Positions 34,497 through 44,256 of a DNA stretch of 64,000 nt are shown here, piece by piece. The notes beneath the pieces were generated by a model. It was not told the origin of the DNA, did not search any database, and saw only the letters and a program-made list of their open reading frames with translations. The stretch spans positions 62,001 to 126,000 of the forward strand of contig JBFMDN010000008.1 in NCBI GenBank assembly GCA_040753915.1. The letters are read 5' to 3'. How positions within the stretch are numbered: the stretch's first letter is position 1; each line of letters starts with the position of its first letter. Source of the stretch: JBFMDN01 sp040753915. Lineage in GTDB: Bacteria > Desulfobacterota > Desulfomonilia > Desulfomonilales > Desulfomonilaceae. The translations under genes and the position numbers were made by a program.

Positions 34497-36817
34497 ACAC
34501 GGAAGAAAAGAGATATTACTTCCTGGAAGGACTCCCAGTGCCGGAAACACCATTGCCCGGGGATGAGCCAGCCCCATGGAAGAAGACGCATTTCGTGGGA
34601 AAGGGCTTGCCGAGAGTGGATGCATACGAACGAGTAAGCGGATCTGCCGTGTATCCGTCCGATGTCAATTTTCCGGACATGCTCTACGCGGCCATACTCG
34701 GATGTCCCTACCCCAACGCACGAGTCAAGAACGTGGATACCTCTGCCGCAAGCAAGGTGGCAGGCTGCCGGGGGGTGATGACAGGATCTTCTCCCGGCGC
34801 TGACATTGCCTGGCGGTATGAAAAGAAAAAGTCCAAGATCTTCGATCCTCATTGCAGGTACGAGGGGGATGCGGTGGCAGCGGTCGTTGCGGACACGCCC
34901 TACAGCGCGTGGGATGCCATAAAGGCCATCAAGGTCGACTATGAGATCCTACCCTTCGTCTCGGATGAGAGAAATGCCCTTGCCTCCAAGGCGCCCGCGG
35001 TGCATCCGGGAGGGAACCAGGTGGGCAAACCCCAAACCTACGAACGGGGAGATGTGGACAAAGGCTTCAAGGAAGCGGACGTGGTCCTGGAAGCCGAGTA
35101 CAGGACCGAATGTGAGCTCCATACCCCTATGGAGCTTCATGGCTGTGTCGTCCGATGGGATGGAGATGAGCTCATCATCTGGGAGTCTACACAGGGTGTG
35201 TACTCGGTCCAGACGATGGTCGCAGAAACCCTTGGGCTCCCCCTTGCCAAAGTTCGGGTGATAGGCCGGTACATGGGGGGTGGATTCGGCTCGAAGCTCG
35301 TTACGAGCAAGTACTCCATTATCGCTGCCCTCTTTGCAAAAGAGACGGCTCGACCGGTGAAGCTCTTTCTCACACGGGAACAGACATATCTGGTCGTAGG
35401 AAACCGACCGCCGACCAACATGACCCTCAAGGCGGGGATAAAGAAAGACGGCACGCTCACTGCGCTCCAATTCACCTGCTTGGGCACGGGGGGCGCTTAT
35501 CCTGCTGATGGAACTTGGGGAGTGGATTGGCTTGTTCGTGACACCTACCTCTGCCCCAACGTCAAATGCGAAAGCACGGATGTTTATATCAATGCCGGTC
35601 CGGCGAGACCGTTCCGGGCGCCCGGCCATCCTCAAGGGTCCTGGGCGCTCGAGCAGATGATGGACGCGTTGGCTGAAGCCATCAAGATGGACCCGGTTGA
35701 GCTCCGATTGAAGAACATCCCCACGTACAGCCAAGGACGGCCCGGAAACATGCCATATACGTCCACAGGGCTGAAGCAGTGTCTTGTAGAGGGAGCCAAG
35801 GCCTTCAAATGGAAGGAGAAGCGAGCCGCGCTTGCTCGTACCAAACAAACCGGCCATATCAGGCGAGGTATAGGCATGGCTGGAGGCCTGTGGCAAGTGG
35901 GGGGCGGAATGCCGCCCTCATCCATTGTTCTCAAGCTGTTTGTCGATGGCAGCGTTAACCTTAATATGGGTGCCAGCGACATCGGAACCGGCACAAAAAC
36001 GATCATGGCCCTCATTGTCTCGGAGGAGCTGGGAGTACCACTGGACAAGATCCAGATTGAAAATGCCGATACCGGTACGACCCAGTACGCAACTCCAAGC
36101 GGGGGGAGCAAGACCGTCCCTTCCGACGGCCCGGCAGTGAGAGATGCTGCGGTAAGGGTCAAACAGAGACTCTTGAAGCTCGCTTCAGAGGATCTGAAGA
36201 GCAAGCCGGAGGATTTGACCGTTGTCGGCGGATACGTCGTATCTCAGAAGGACAAATCCAAGCGAATCAAAATCGGAGAAATCGGCAAGTTCAAGGAACA
36301 GCGTGTGATTGTGGGGCTGGGATACCGAGGCCCCAATCCGGTGGGAAAAATAATACAGCCGTTCTGCGCGCAATTCTGCGAAGTGGAGGTGAACACCCTG
36401 ACCGGAGAGGTAACCCTTCTCTCGTTCCTTGCCGCTCACGACAGCGGGAGAGTAATGGATAGACTCACGTACGACTCCCAGGTTATAGGCGGAATCACCA
36501 TGGGAGTCGGCTTTGGCATGACAGAGATGAGGGTGCTGGATCGCCGGACAGGCAAGCTCTGCAACAAGAACTGGCACGATTACAAGCTCCCCACCTCACG
36601 GGATGTGCCCTCGGAAATTGTCTCCCTGCCCCTCGAGCTTCCCGATGCGGAAGCCAATTCCATAGGAGCCAAGGGGCTGGGCGAACCGGTTACCGTGCCC
36701 ACCGGCGCAGCCATAGCCAATGCGGTGTATGACGCTATCGGTGTGCGGGTGACGAGCACCCCCATCAATCCTCTACAATTGAACCGGCTCCTCGCGGAGC
36801 GCAGAGGCAAGGAGTAA
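34493..36817 (+). CDS. Molybdopterin-binding catalytic subunit of a xanthine dehydrogenase-family hydroxylase
   Basis: This is the large catalytic subunit, which binds molybdopterin and hydroxylates an aldehyde, purine or aromatic N-heterocycle. The 774-residue protein shows the family motifs MGGGFGSK, RPFRAPGHPQGSWALEQ, GASDIGTGTKT and the C-terminal GAKGLGEP, whose Glu (near 731) is the catalytic base. No signal peptide is visible, consistent with export as a complex with the Tat-bearing small subunit. The frame is open from 34412, but the ATG at 34493 overlapping the preceding stop is the clear start. The substrate cannot be fixed from the sequence. Confidence 0.93.
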   Translation: MNTEEKRYYFLEGLPVPETPLPGDEPAPWKKTHFVGKGLPRVDAYERVSGSAVYPSDVNFPDMLYAAILGCPYPNARVKNVDTSAASKVAGCRGVMTGSSPGADIAWRYEKKKSKIFDPHCRYEGDAVAAVVADTPYSAWDAIKAIKVDYEILPFVSDERNALASKAPAVHPGGNQVGKPQTYERGDVDKGFKEADVVLEAEYRTECELHTPMELHGCVVRWDGDELIIWESTQGVYSVQTMVAETLGLPLAKVRVIGRYMGGGFGSKLVTSKYSIIAALFAKETARPVKLFLTREQTYLVVGNRPPTNMTLKAGIKKDGTLTALQFTCLGTGGAYPADGTWGVDWLVRDTYLCPNVKCESTDVYINAGPARPFRAPGHPQGSWALEQMMDALAEAIKMDPVELRLKNIPTYSQGRPGNMPYTSTGLKQCLVEGAKAFKWKEKRAALARTKQTGHIRRGIGMAGGLWQVGGGMPPSSIVLKLFVDGSVNLNMGASDIGTGTKTIMALIVSEELGVPLDKIQIENADTGTTQYATPSGGSKTVPSDGPAVRDAAVRVKQRLLKLASEDLKSKPEDLTVVGGYVVSQKDKSKRIKIGEIGKFKEQRVIVGLGYRGPNPVGKIIQPFCAQFCEVEVNTLTGEVTLLSFLAAHDSGRVMDRLTYDSQVIGGITMGVGFGMTEMRVLDRRTGKLCNKNWHDYKLPTSRDVPSEIVSLPLELPDAEANSIGAKGLGEPVTVPTGAAIANAVYDAIGVRVTSTPINPLQLNRLLAERRGKE

Positions 36818-36820
36818 ACA

Positions 36821-37801
36821 ATGCTGCCCAATTTCAGCTATGTGCGCGCGAAGTCCGTGGAGGAAGCGGTGGAGCGCCTCTCTGCGCCTGGGGCCTTGAT
36901 TCACGCGGGAGGGACTGACCTGCTGGGATGCCTTCGCGATGAGGTCTTCGGTGCTGACCTCCTCGTCAGCATTAGCCGATTGGCCAAGCTGCGAGGGATA
37001 GAGGAGACATCGGACGGTGGGCTCCGCATCGGTGCACTTGCCACTGTCACGGAGGTAGCCGAAAATCCAATGATAAGGGAGAGATTCCCCGGCTTGGCGC
37101 AGTCTGCTGCGGAGGTGGCGAGCCCCCAGTTGAGGAATCAGGGGACCATGGGCGGGAACATTTGCCAGAAGCCCCGCTGTTGGTACTACCGCGGGGCGTT
37201 CCATTGTCGTCGAAAGGGGGGGAGTATCTGTTACGCGTTTGGAGCTGAAAATCAGTTCCACGCAATCTTCGGCCACGATCACATCTGTGCTATTGTGCAC
37301 CCCTCGGACACGGCCCCCATTTTGGTAGCCTTGGACGCGACCGCGCGAGTAGTCGGGCCGCGCGGGGCCAGATTCGTCCCTCTGCCCCAGTTCTTTGTTC
37401 TTCCTAACCAGGACGTGGAGAAGGAAACCGTGCTTGACCCCGGCGAGATCGTCACGGATATCCAGGTGCCGAAACCCGCGCAAGGATTGAGAACACGCTA
37501 TCGGAAGGTTCGTGCCCGGCAGTCTTGGGACTTCGCCCTGGCGGGAGTGGCTCTGGCACTGAACTTCTCAGGGGACAAGGTTCAGCGGGCACGGGTGGTG
37601 TTGAGCGGGGTGGCCCCCATCCCGTGGCGATCCGAGGAAGTGGAAAAGGCGATCACCGGCCGGAAGCTCGACGCGGAAACCATAAAGCATGCGGCCGAGG
37701 CAGCCGTCGCGGACGCCCAACCATTGGAGCAAAATCAGTATAAGATACCGTTGGTCCAGGGTGTCCTGGAAGAGCAGCTCACTACCATAGCAAAGGGCTG
37801 A
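36821..37801 (+). CDS. FAD-binding subunit of a molybdenum hydroxylase with an extra [4Fe-4S] site
   Basis: This is the medium FAD subunit (CO dehydrogenase flavoprotein type, 326 residues). The FAD motifs AGGTDLLG (near 30) and LRNQGTMGGNIC (near 105-115) are present. Cys115, 120, 129 and 137 form a four-cysteine insert (NICQKPRCWYYR...) like the [4Fe-4S] site known in PaoB and in the beta subunit of 4-hydroxybenzoyl-CoA reductase. It lies three bases after the catalytic subunit gene. No XdhC/PaoD-type chaperone gene follows; the next gene is a membrane glycosyltransferase. Confidence 0.92.
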   Translation: MLPNFSYVRAKSVEEAVERLSAPGALIHAGGTDLLGCLRDEVFGADLLVSISRLAKLRGIEETSDGGLRIGALATVTEVAENPMIRERFPGLAQSAAEVASPQLRNQGTMGGNICQKPRCWYYRGAFHCRRKGGSICYAFGAENQFHAIFGHDHICAIVHPSDTAPILVALDATARVVGPRGARFVPLPQFFVLPNQDVEKETVLDPGEIVTDIQVPKPAQGLRTRYRKVRARQSWDFALAGVALALNFSGDKVQRARVVLSGVAPIPWRSEEVEKAITGRKLDAETIKHAAEAAVADAQPLEQNQYKIPLVQGVLEEQLTTIAKG

Positions 37802-37941
37802 CCCACGGTGAAAGCTTCAAGATGCGGAGGGCGGATCGGTTTGAGACAGAGCCCTCCGCGCATTCTCCTACAAAAAGACAGGCATTTCTTTCACAACCCC
37901 TGTAAACGGGACCGGATACATCTCGGTTGGAGCGGAATCAC

Positions 37942-39969
37942 ATGAATCAAGCTGAAGTGTCTCGGGCATCCGTTTCCGTGCGATACATCAAGCTCTCCGT
38001 GCTTCTTACGCTGGGGCTTGCCCATGTCCTGGCCACGCTCTTCTTTGTCGTGCCAGGGTACCTGTCGATCGATGAGGCGGTGTACCACATAGCAACAAAG
38101 AGCTTTTGGGAAAGCGGCACCTTCGAGATATGGAACGCTTACCAGGAACTCCCGTCCACCGAGATGCACCACCTGTTTTTCCCCCCATACAAGGGCCGTT
38201 TGGTCTCCCAGTATCCATACCTGTTCTCCGTCATCGCCGCGCCGATGTACCGTATCGCCGGATTTTACGGACTGTTCCTGATCAATGCTCTTGCCTTCAT
38301 CGGGGTGGTGCTCCTCTGTTACGGCATTGCCATGAGGGTTCTGAAGGATGACAATCTGGCCCTCAATGCCTGCCTCATTCTCGTAATCTGCACGTTTAGC
38401 TGGGAATATTCTCAGGCTGCGTGGCCCCACATGACATCCGTCCTGGTGATCTTGACCGCGTTCTATTGCGCGGTACGATCGTTCTATGGGGAATCGAAAA
38501 CACAGGCGGTGTGGTGGGCGCTCTGTTCCGGACTGATAGCAGGATTCGGTCCCTCGATCCGTATGGAAGGGGCGCTGATCTTCCCGGTATTGCTCTCCCT
38601 CTTCCTGTTTACGAGGCCGTGGCGTCCACAAGAGGTCTGCGCCATCAGCCTTGGTCTCACGCCAGGACTGGTGGCGTTCGCATTGGCAAATGAGGCAAAA
38701 TTCGGGTCCCTCGTTCCGTTCACCTATGGAGGCTCGTCAAATATCTCCCCCCTCGTGGTCGTTGGCGTGCTCTTCGTGATAGCGTCGGCCTGGGTGCTCA
38801 CTCGAGCCCGATTCACGAAATTTCTCGAGACGCACCGTGGCAAGCTCTTATGGGGTGGAATCGCTGCGCTGATCGCGGCACTCATTGTTCCGCAGGGTCG
38901 GTCCTTTCTGTTGGAGCTTGTGTGGAACTTCTGGATTTCCATCGTGGACATTCGGTGGCTCGATCCTAGCCTGATACTTCCCGCCATGACAAGAAGCTCG
39001 GGAGGCGGGGTCATTTATCTAGGAGCACAGAAAAAGGCGCTTATACAAAGTCTTCCGTTTCTTGCAATCCTTGCCATCCCCGTTATACGGGTTCTCAAGG
39101 TCACAGACGACTACCCACGACTGCTGGTGCTCCTCCTCATGCCGGTTACAAGCATTGCGTACTATGCATATGCGTTTCACCACTCGGGTGCCCACGCCGG
39201 AGGATTATGTCTGAATTATCGATACGCCCTTCCGCTCCTACCTTTTCTTGCAATTCTGACTGCGTACAGCATGGAACAAATGAAAATGCGCTGGGGAAGG
39301 CCGCTTACTGTTCCTACTGCCATAGTTCTCAGTTTCGGAGCTGCGCTGGTGTATTTTCTCTTGGTAAAGGAATTGCCCTCGAGTCTCAACGACTTGGAAT
39401 TCCCTCTTCTCGACGTTCCACTTCTTCTCGCAGGGGCATTGCTCTTGATGGTGGTGCTCGGGGAAACAGTGAAAGGAAAAGAGCTTCTCGTTCTTCGGCC
39501 CGCTGTGTGGGGGATGCTGACCGTCACTCTTGCATGGTCGGTTCTCGTCGCGTTCTTTTATGATTACCCGGCGCACCGTAGCCAGCGGGAGCGGAATTAC
39601 CATACGGGGGAAGAGGTTCGACAGGTAGTTGCGCCAGGCTCCGTCTTCTTCACCTCCCCCGTCGTGGATCCGTTCATCCGCGTGATCGAGAACCATCGCG
39701 TGGCCATTGCATTTCCTGATCGAGATCGCTTTCGGGACTTCCCCAAGCTTGTCGATTTTCACCTCAAGGCCGGCCGACGGGTGTACGGAGCATTCTACAA
39801 CGGAACCTGGGCCAACCTGAAATCAGGGCCCCTGGCCCAATATACGGTGACGCCCCGCATGTCAACCTCACCCGGCTTCACCATTGGCGAAATCTCTTTC
39901 CCGCGGCAGTCCCCGCAACCGAAAGCGGAGGATCACGCTAAATCCTCGGATTCGGCTTTCGGCAAGTGA
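37942..39969 (+). CDS. Polytopic membrane glycosyltransferase (GT39/GT83-like, GT-C fold)
   Basis: The protein has about 12 hydrophobic segments over 675 residues. The first extracytoplasmic loop carries LSIDEAVYH, matching the acidic DE motif of GT-C enzymes that use polyprenyl-phosphate sugars. It probably transfers a sugar to a lipid, glycan or protein on the periplasmic face. The hydrophilic C-terminal 130 residues contain FFTSPVVDPFIR... and form a small soluble domain. The ATG at 37942, with GGAG nine bases upstream, is preferred over the TTG at 37927. It begins an operon with GT2, radical SAM and GT2 genes; a following GT2 enzyme may make its lipid-linked donor. Confidence 0.85.
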   Translation: MNQAEVSRASVSVRYIKLSVLLTLGLAHVLATLFFVVPGYLSIDEAVYHIATKSFWESGTFEIWNAYQELPSTEMHHLFFPPYKGRLVSQYPYLFSVIAAPMYRIAGFYGLFLINALAFIGVVLLCYGIAMRVLKDDNLALNACLILVICTFSWEYSQAAWPHMTSVLVILTAFYCAVRSFYGESKTQAVWWALCSGLIAGFGPSIRMEGALIFPVLLSLFLFTRPWRPQEVCAISLGLTPGLVAFALANEAKFGSLVPFTYGGSSNISPLVVVGVLFVIASAWVLTRARFTKFLETHRGKLLWGGIAALIAALIVPQGRSFLLELVWNFWISIVDIRWLDPSLILPAMTRSSGGGVIYLGAQKKALIQSLPFLAILAIPVIRVLKVTDDYPRLLVLLLMPVTSIAYYAYAFHHSGAHAGGLCLNYRYALPLLPFLAILTAYSMEQMKMRWGRPLTVPTAIVLSFGAALVYFLLVKELPSSLNDLEFPLLDVPLLLAGALLLMVVLGETVKGKELLVLRPAVWGMLTVTLAWSVLVAFFYDYPAHRSQRERNYHTGEEVRQVVAPGSVFFTSPVVDPFIRVIENHRVAIAFPDRDRFRDFPKLVDFHLKAGRRVYGAFYNGTWANLKSGPLAQYTVTPRMSTSPGFTIGEISFPRQSPQPKAEDHAKSSDSAFGK

Positions 39970-40020
39970 GAGTTCGCCCATAATACCTTAAACTTGCAAT
40001 CAGATGATGCGGCAGCTAGA

Positions 40021-41370
40021 ATGGATGCGCCTGGGATCAATCGGTTGAGAGCTCCCTGTGATACTGGGCTGCAACATCGCGTTTCGAGGGTACATGGGTC
40101 AATGGCAAGTGCCGGTGCGTCACAGACGTGTGATGGCGAACGCTCCATTTGTTCGGCCGACCGGGACATCGAGGTCTCTGCTGTCATGCCGTGCCTCGAT
40201 GAACAAGAAACAATCGGCCGGTGCATAGAAAAAGCGATTAATTGCTTCACGGTCTTGGGAATAAGAGGAGAGGTTGTGGTCGGCGACAACGGGTCCACGG
40301 ACGGCTCTGTAGAAATCGCTCGATCCCTCGGCGCCCGGGTGGTGCATCAGCCGATCAGAGGATATGGGGCTGCTCTGCAGGCAGCAATCGGTGCAGCTCG
40401 CGGTCGGTATTGCATCATGGCAGATTGCGACGATTCGTACGACTGGTCGGCCATGGGCCCTTTCATAGATAAATTGCGGGAGGGCTACGACCTCGTGATG
40501 GGGACCCGTCTCAAAGGGAACATTGTGCCAGGTGCCATGCCGCCGCTCCACCAATACTTCGGCAATCCGTTCCTCTCGGGATTAATGAATCTGTTCTTTC
40601 GAACCGGTGTGAGCGACGCACACTGCGGCATGCGGGGATTCTCCAAAGAGTCCTATGCAAAGATGGATCTTCAAAGCACAGGAATGGAATTCGCGACCGA
40701 AATGGTCGTCAAGGCCAAGAATAAGAACCTGAACATCACTGAAATCCCGATCACCCTTTACAAAGACGGCAGGTCCAAGAAACCCCACCTGCGATCATTC
40801 CGTGACGGGTGGCGTCATCTCAGGCTCCTGCTCTTCTACGCCCCGGACTATCTATATATTATCCCCGGTTTCCTCATGCTCATTCCTGGGATAATTCTGC
40901 AGGCGGCGCTCCTCCTCGGCCCGATAAGGGTCTTCGGTCACTACGTTGGAATCCATTGGCTGGCTTTGGGGTGTCTCTTAACGCTCCTGGGCTTTCAGGT
41001 CGTTTCCATGGGTGCGTTTGCCAAGGCTTTCGCCATGAACGAATCGTTCGAGATGAGAGGGCCCACCTTTACCAGATTGGTAAACTGGTTCACTCTGGAG
41101 ATCGGAGTGGCGATGGGTGCACTTCTGATCTTTCTCGGGTTCTTGGCAGACCTTTCCATTTTGGTGACGTGGTTGACCCGTGGCGGCGGGGAAATGGGCT
41201 CCGCTCATACGGTGATTGTCGCGTCCACAACCATGGCTCTGGGCTTCCAGATCGTGTTCTGCTCGTTCTTTCTCGCCATGTTCAAGCTCCAAGCCCAGAA
41301 GAACGCTGATGAGAAAAGTTTGAAAGATGCTCTAAGTATTTCGGGAAAGACGGAACCTGAGGATCCATGA
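40021..41370 (+). CDS. GT2 polyprenyl-phosphate glycosyltransferase with C-terminal membrane helices
   Basis: This is a dolichol-phosphate-mannose-synthase/GtrB-like enzyme that charges a polyprenyl phosphate with a sugar. The catalytic domain begins at EVSAVMPCLDEQETI and contains VVGDNGSTDGS and MADCDDSYDW (DxD). AHCGMRGFSKESY and EFATEMVVKAK follow. Four C-terminal transmembrane helices follow from about residue 280. The start is uncertain: ATG at 40021 gives about 50 poorly conserved residues before the domain, and ATG at 40102, with GAGGG 11 bases upstream, is an alternative. The stop overlaps the next start by ATGA. Confidence 0.88.
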   Translation: MDAPGINRLRAPCDTGLQHRVSRVHGSMASAGASQTCDGERSICSADRDIEVSAVMPCLDEQETIGRCIEKAINCFTVLGIRGEVVVGDNGSTDGSVEIARSLGARVVHQPIRGYGAALQAAIGAARGRYCIMADCDDSYDWSAMGPFIDKLREGYDLVMGTRLKGNIVPGAMPPLHQYFGNPFLSGLMNLFFRTGVSDAHCGMRGFSKESYAKMDLQSTGMEFATEMVVKAKNKNLNITEIPITLYKDGRSKKPHLRSFRDGWRHLRLLLFYAPDYLYIIPGFLMLIPGIILQAALLLGPIRVFGHYVGIHWLALGCLLTLLGFQVVSMGAFAKAFAMNESFEMRGPTFTRLVNWFTLEIGVAMGALLIFLGFLADLSILVTWLTRGGGEMGSAHTVIVASTTMALGFQIVFCSFFLAMFKLQAQKNADEKSLKDALSISGKTEPEDP

Positions 41371-42824
41371 AAGTCCTCGTAATCAACGAACCATATGTTA
41401 AGGGCTTCAACAGAGCCCAACGTTGGGCTGCCAGAACCCGCGGACGGGTGCTGAGAGCCCCTGATTGGCTCGCGTATGCAACCGCGGTTCTTGAAGAATC
41501 CGGGGTCGATACGAAGCTGTACGACTTCCCTGCCATGGATTGGGACAAACAGCATCTTCGACGCATAGTGAAGCAGGAAGCTCCCGATTTCGTCGTGCTC
41601 GATTCCACCACCCCCTCGATCTACTCTGACATTGAGTGCGCCAGGATATGTAAGGAAGAAAGCGGGTGTGGCATTGTCATGGTCGGACCTCACGCGTCCG
41701 CTCTCCCTCAAGATACCTTGAAGATTGCCGATGGCGCGGTTGACGTCGTATGCATCGGAGAATACGACCTCACCGTGCTCGATGTGGTGCAGAATTTCAG
41801 CCGCTTGTCCACAGTCACAGGAATTGCATTTCAGGAAAACGGTCGCACTGTTGTCACGAAGCCCAGGCCGCTCATCGACGATCTCGATGCTCTTCCGTTT
41901 CCGGCGTGGCACCATTTGGACCTCATGAAGTACTTCGACGGGGGGAAGCTTTACCCGTATATCGATATATTCTCCGGAAGAGGGTGCCCGCACACCTGCT
42001 CCTTTTGCTTGTGGCCGCAAGTCATGCACGGGAGAAGGGTTCGTTTGAGATCGCCCGGCCGAGTAGTCGACGAAATCGAGCACGACATTCATTTGTGCCC
42101 TAGCGTGGCGACGAGAGGGGAGTTTTTTTTCGAGGACGACACATTCACTCTGATCAAGTCTAACGCTGTAGCGGTGTGCGAAGAGATTCTGAGGAGAGGG
42201 CTGAAGATCACGTTTTCCGTAAACGCGAGAACTGACACCGCGGACGAGGAGCTCTTCCGAATCCTCAAGCGCGCGGGATGCAGGGAGCTTCTCGTGGGAT
42301 TTGAATCAGGCGACCCCGACATTCTTGCAGGCATTGGAAAGAGGAGCACTGTGGAGGATTCGTACCGGTTCATGGAAATGGCGCGTAAGACGAAGCTCGA
42401 TGTCCATGGATGCTTCGTGCTCGGATTGCCCGGAGAGACGGAAGAGACAATGGAAAGGACTATCCGGTTCGCGCTCTCCCTCGGCCTCCACACCGTTCAG
42501 TTTTCTGCGGCCGTCCCTTTTCCGGGCACCATGTATTTCGAGTACTGTCGTGATCACGGTCTGCTTGTCTCCGAGAACTGGGAGGACTGGCTCAGGGAAG
42601 GCGAACAGGCTGGGGTAATCGAATACCCCGGGCTGGGCAAGGAAGCTGTGGAGCGTGCGGTCGATCGGGGATTGCGGCAATTCTACTTCCGGCCTTCCTA
42701 CATGATCAAGTTCCTCTTTCAAACACGAAGCGTATCCGACCTCTACAGAAAGGTCCGGGGAGCAAAGAATTTTATAGACTACCTCTGGAGTGAGCGTCGT
42801 GGAGACGCCAGAAGCCGGGCCTGA
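41367..42824 (+). CDS. B12-binding radical SAM protein
   Basis: This is a 485-residue protein with an N-terminal cobalamin-binding fold (VLVINEPYVKGF... MVGPHASALPQ, CIGEYDLTVLD) and a radical SAM core with CPHTCSFC near residue 215. Shared motifs such as DDLDALPFPAW are also found in the radical SAM protein at 9245, so the two are related. The family includes HpnJ-like and BchE-like enzymes acting on lipids. It is embedded between two GT2 glycosyltransferases with overlapping starts and stops, so it probably modifies a glycan- or lipid-linked intermediate; the substrate is unknown. Confidence 0.88.
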   Translation: MKVLVINEPYVKGFNRAQRWAARTRGRVLRAPDWLAYATAVLEESGVDTKLYDFPAMDWDKQHLRRIVKQEAPDFVVLDSTTPSIYSDIECARICKEESGCGIVMVGPHASALPQDTLKIADGAVDVVCIGEYDLTVLDVVQNFSRLSTVTGIAFQENGRTVVTKPRPLIDDLDALPFPAWHHLDLMKYFDGGKLYPYIDIFSGRGCPHTCSFCLWPQVMHGRRVRLRSPGRVVDEIEHDIHLCPSVATRGEFFFEDDTFTLIKSNAVAVCEEILRRGLKITFSVNARTDTADEELFRILKRAGCRELLVGFESGDPDILAGIGKRSTVEDSYRFMEMARKTKLDVHGCFVLGLPGETEETMERTIRFALSLGLHTVQFSAAVPFPGTMYFEYCRDHGLLVSENWEDWLREGEQAGVIEYPGLGKEAVERAVDRGLRQFYFRPSYMIKFLFQTRSVSDLYRKVRGAKNFIDYLWSERRGDARSRA

Positions 42825-43767
42825 AATTTCGATCGTCATTCCGGTGCACAACAGCAGTGGCACCATTGCAAAGTGCCTTGACTCACTGATTCGGCTGACT
42901 CACCCCAGCTTTGAGGTGATCATAGTGGATGACGGTTCCACCGACACGACCCTCGAAATCTGCCACTCATATCCCACTGTAAAAGTCATTCCCGTGCCCA
43001 AGGGTGGTCCTTCACGGGCAAGGAACATCGGTATAGCACAATCACGGGGTCAATTTGTCGCGTTTACCGATGGAGATTGCGTTGTGGATAGGCACTGGCT
43101 TGACGAGCTCAGAAAGGGGTTCCTCGCCCCGAACGTCGCAGGGGTCGGCGGAGATCAGGTCAGCCCTCAAGACGACACAGATACCGGGAAGCTCATTCAG
43201 GCATTTCTCAAGACCATCGGATTCGTGGCAGACTATGTGAAAAGCGGCGCATCATTGAGGCCGACCGCCCACAACCCTTCCTGCAACAGCATGTACCGCA
43301 AGGAGGTGCTCACGGAGTGCGGTGCATTCAATGAGGAGCTCTGGCCGGGCGAGGACGTGGAGCTTGATTTCAAGATCAGTCGCCTCGGGTACACCCTCAT
43401 GTACAATCCGGCAGCAAGAGTCGCCCATTATAGGCCTTCCTCATACGCCAAGCTTGCGCGCATGTTCAAGAGATATGGGGCAGGCCAGGGGTATCTTGCA
43501 AGGAAGTACGGCATGTTTCGGCCAATCCACTGGGTACCGCTTCTTATAGTGCTCGCGTCACTCGTGCTAGCTCTGTTATCCTGGTGGAGTCCCTGGGTTT
43601 TGCTCTCGCTTCTCGCCCTCCCGCTCGGATCCTTCCTCTGGTTCACCAGCGTCACCCGATCCTGGTCCACTGGGCTGCGGTTCGTATGGATGCTCGCGAT
43701 CGTCCTGTTCTCCTGGGATATTGGTTTTGTTGCCGCGTATTTCAATGGCACGCGCGATCGTGCGTGA
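42799..43767 (+). CDS. GT2 glycosyltransferase with C-terminal membrane segments
   Basis: This is a family 2 GT-A enzyme. The core shows SIVIPVHNSSGTIAKCLDSL, IIVDDGSTDTT, AFTDGDCVVD (DxD) and the late WPGEDVELDFKISRLG (ED acceptor-site motif). Two or three hydrophobic helices follow residue 240. GTG at 42799 is preferred because GGAG lies eight bases upstream; GTG at 42790 is also possible. The gene overlaps the end of the radical SAM gene, so it is translationally coupled and is the last gene of the operon. Confidence 0.88.
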   Translation: METPEAGPEISIVIPVHNSSGTIAKCLDSLIRLTHPSFEVIIVDDGSTDTTLEICHSYPTVKVIPVPKGGPSRARNIGIAQSRGQFVAFTDGDCVVDRHWLDELRKGFLAPNVAGVGGDQVSPQDDTDTGKLIQAFLKTIGFVADYVKSGASLRPTAHNPSCNSMYRKEVLTECGAFNEELWPGEDVELDFKISRLGYTLMYNPAARVAHYRPSSYAKLARMFKRYGAGQGYLARKYGMFRPIHWVPLLIVLASLVLALLSWWSPWVLLSLLALPLGSFLWFTSVTRSWSTGLRFVWMLAIVLFSWDIGFVAAYFNGTRDRA

Positions 43768-44256
43768 CCCGGCTCACCACCACTTCATTGGGGTGGAGAG
43801 CGTGGGGCGAATTGACCTTTGCGGTAGATGCAGGGGCGCGTTCAGGACAAGAATCACCGGCGAGACGCCCGCGCTACCGAGGGCGTGGCACCTTCTGATC
43901 CAACATCAATTCAATTGGCAAAATTTCGTCCGCCTCCCATGTGTCGAGGACATCTATGGGACGATCGCGGACCGGTGGGATGGGTGTCCCACCAGTCATT
44001 GTTGAACAGGAGAAGTGACATTGTTATTGGCAGGCGCTTTAACTCTCGGAGGATTCTTCCTGACCTTGGGTCCCTCGTGCAAGCGGAACCGCGGAACACG
44101 TCGTATCTCCTGGGCTCTTCCAGGGTAATTTTTCCGAGCGGGTCTTGACATTCGAAAACGGATGTTGATCTGAAGTTCGAGTTAACCAAATCGGTAATCA
44201 CCGGGGTCGTCAAACCCGAGTGATAAGCTCATGACCGTGTAGGGAGGAAGTTTGCT
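43768..44256. other. Interval before the hsp20 genes, with dispersed repeat
   Basis: A copy of the ACCGGCGAGACGCCCGCGCT repeat lies at 43857-43876, matching copies near 55878 and 59026. TTGACA occurs at 44145-44150 without a clear -10. No CIRCE (TTAGCACTC) or convincing sigma-32 box was found. Overlapping short open frames of 90-110 codons lack ribosome binding sites and are not believed. Confidence 0.45.

Noticed and set aside
34949..35896. 315-codon open frame on the minus strand
   Set aside because: It is antisense to the molybdopterin subunit gene, whose family motifs are unambiguous.
37891..38631. 246-codon open frame on the minus strand
   Set aside because: It is antisense to the membrane glycosyltransferase gene, and its low-complexity translation shows no domain.
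44120..44175. Sigma-32 heat-shock promoter before the first hsp20 gene
   Set aside because: TTGACA is present at 44145 but no CCCCAT-type -10 follows at the right distance, and no CIRCE inverted repeat occurs.
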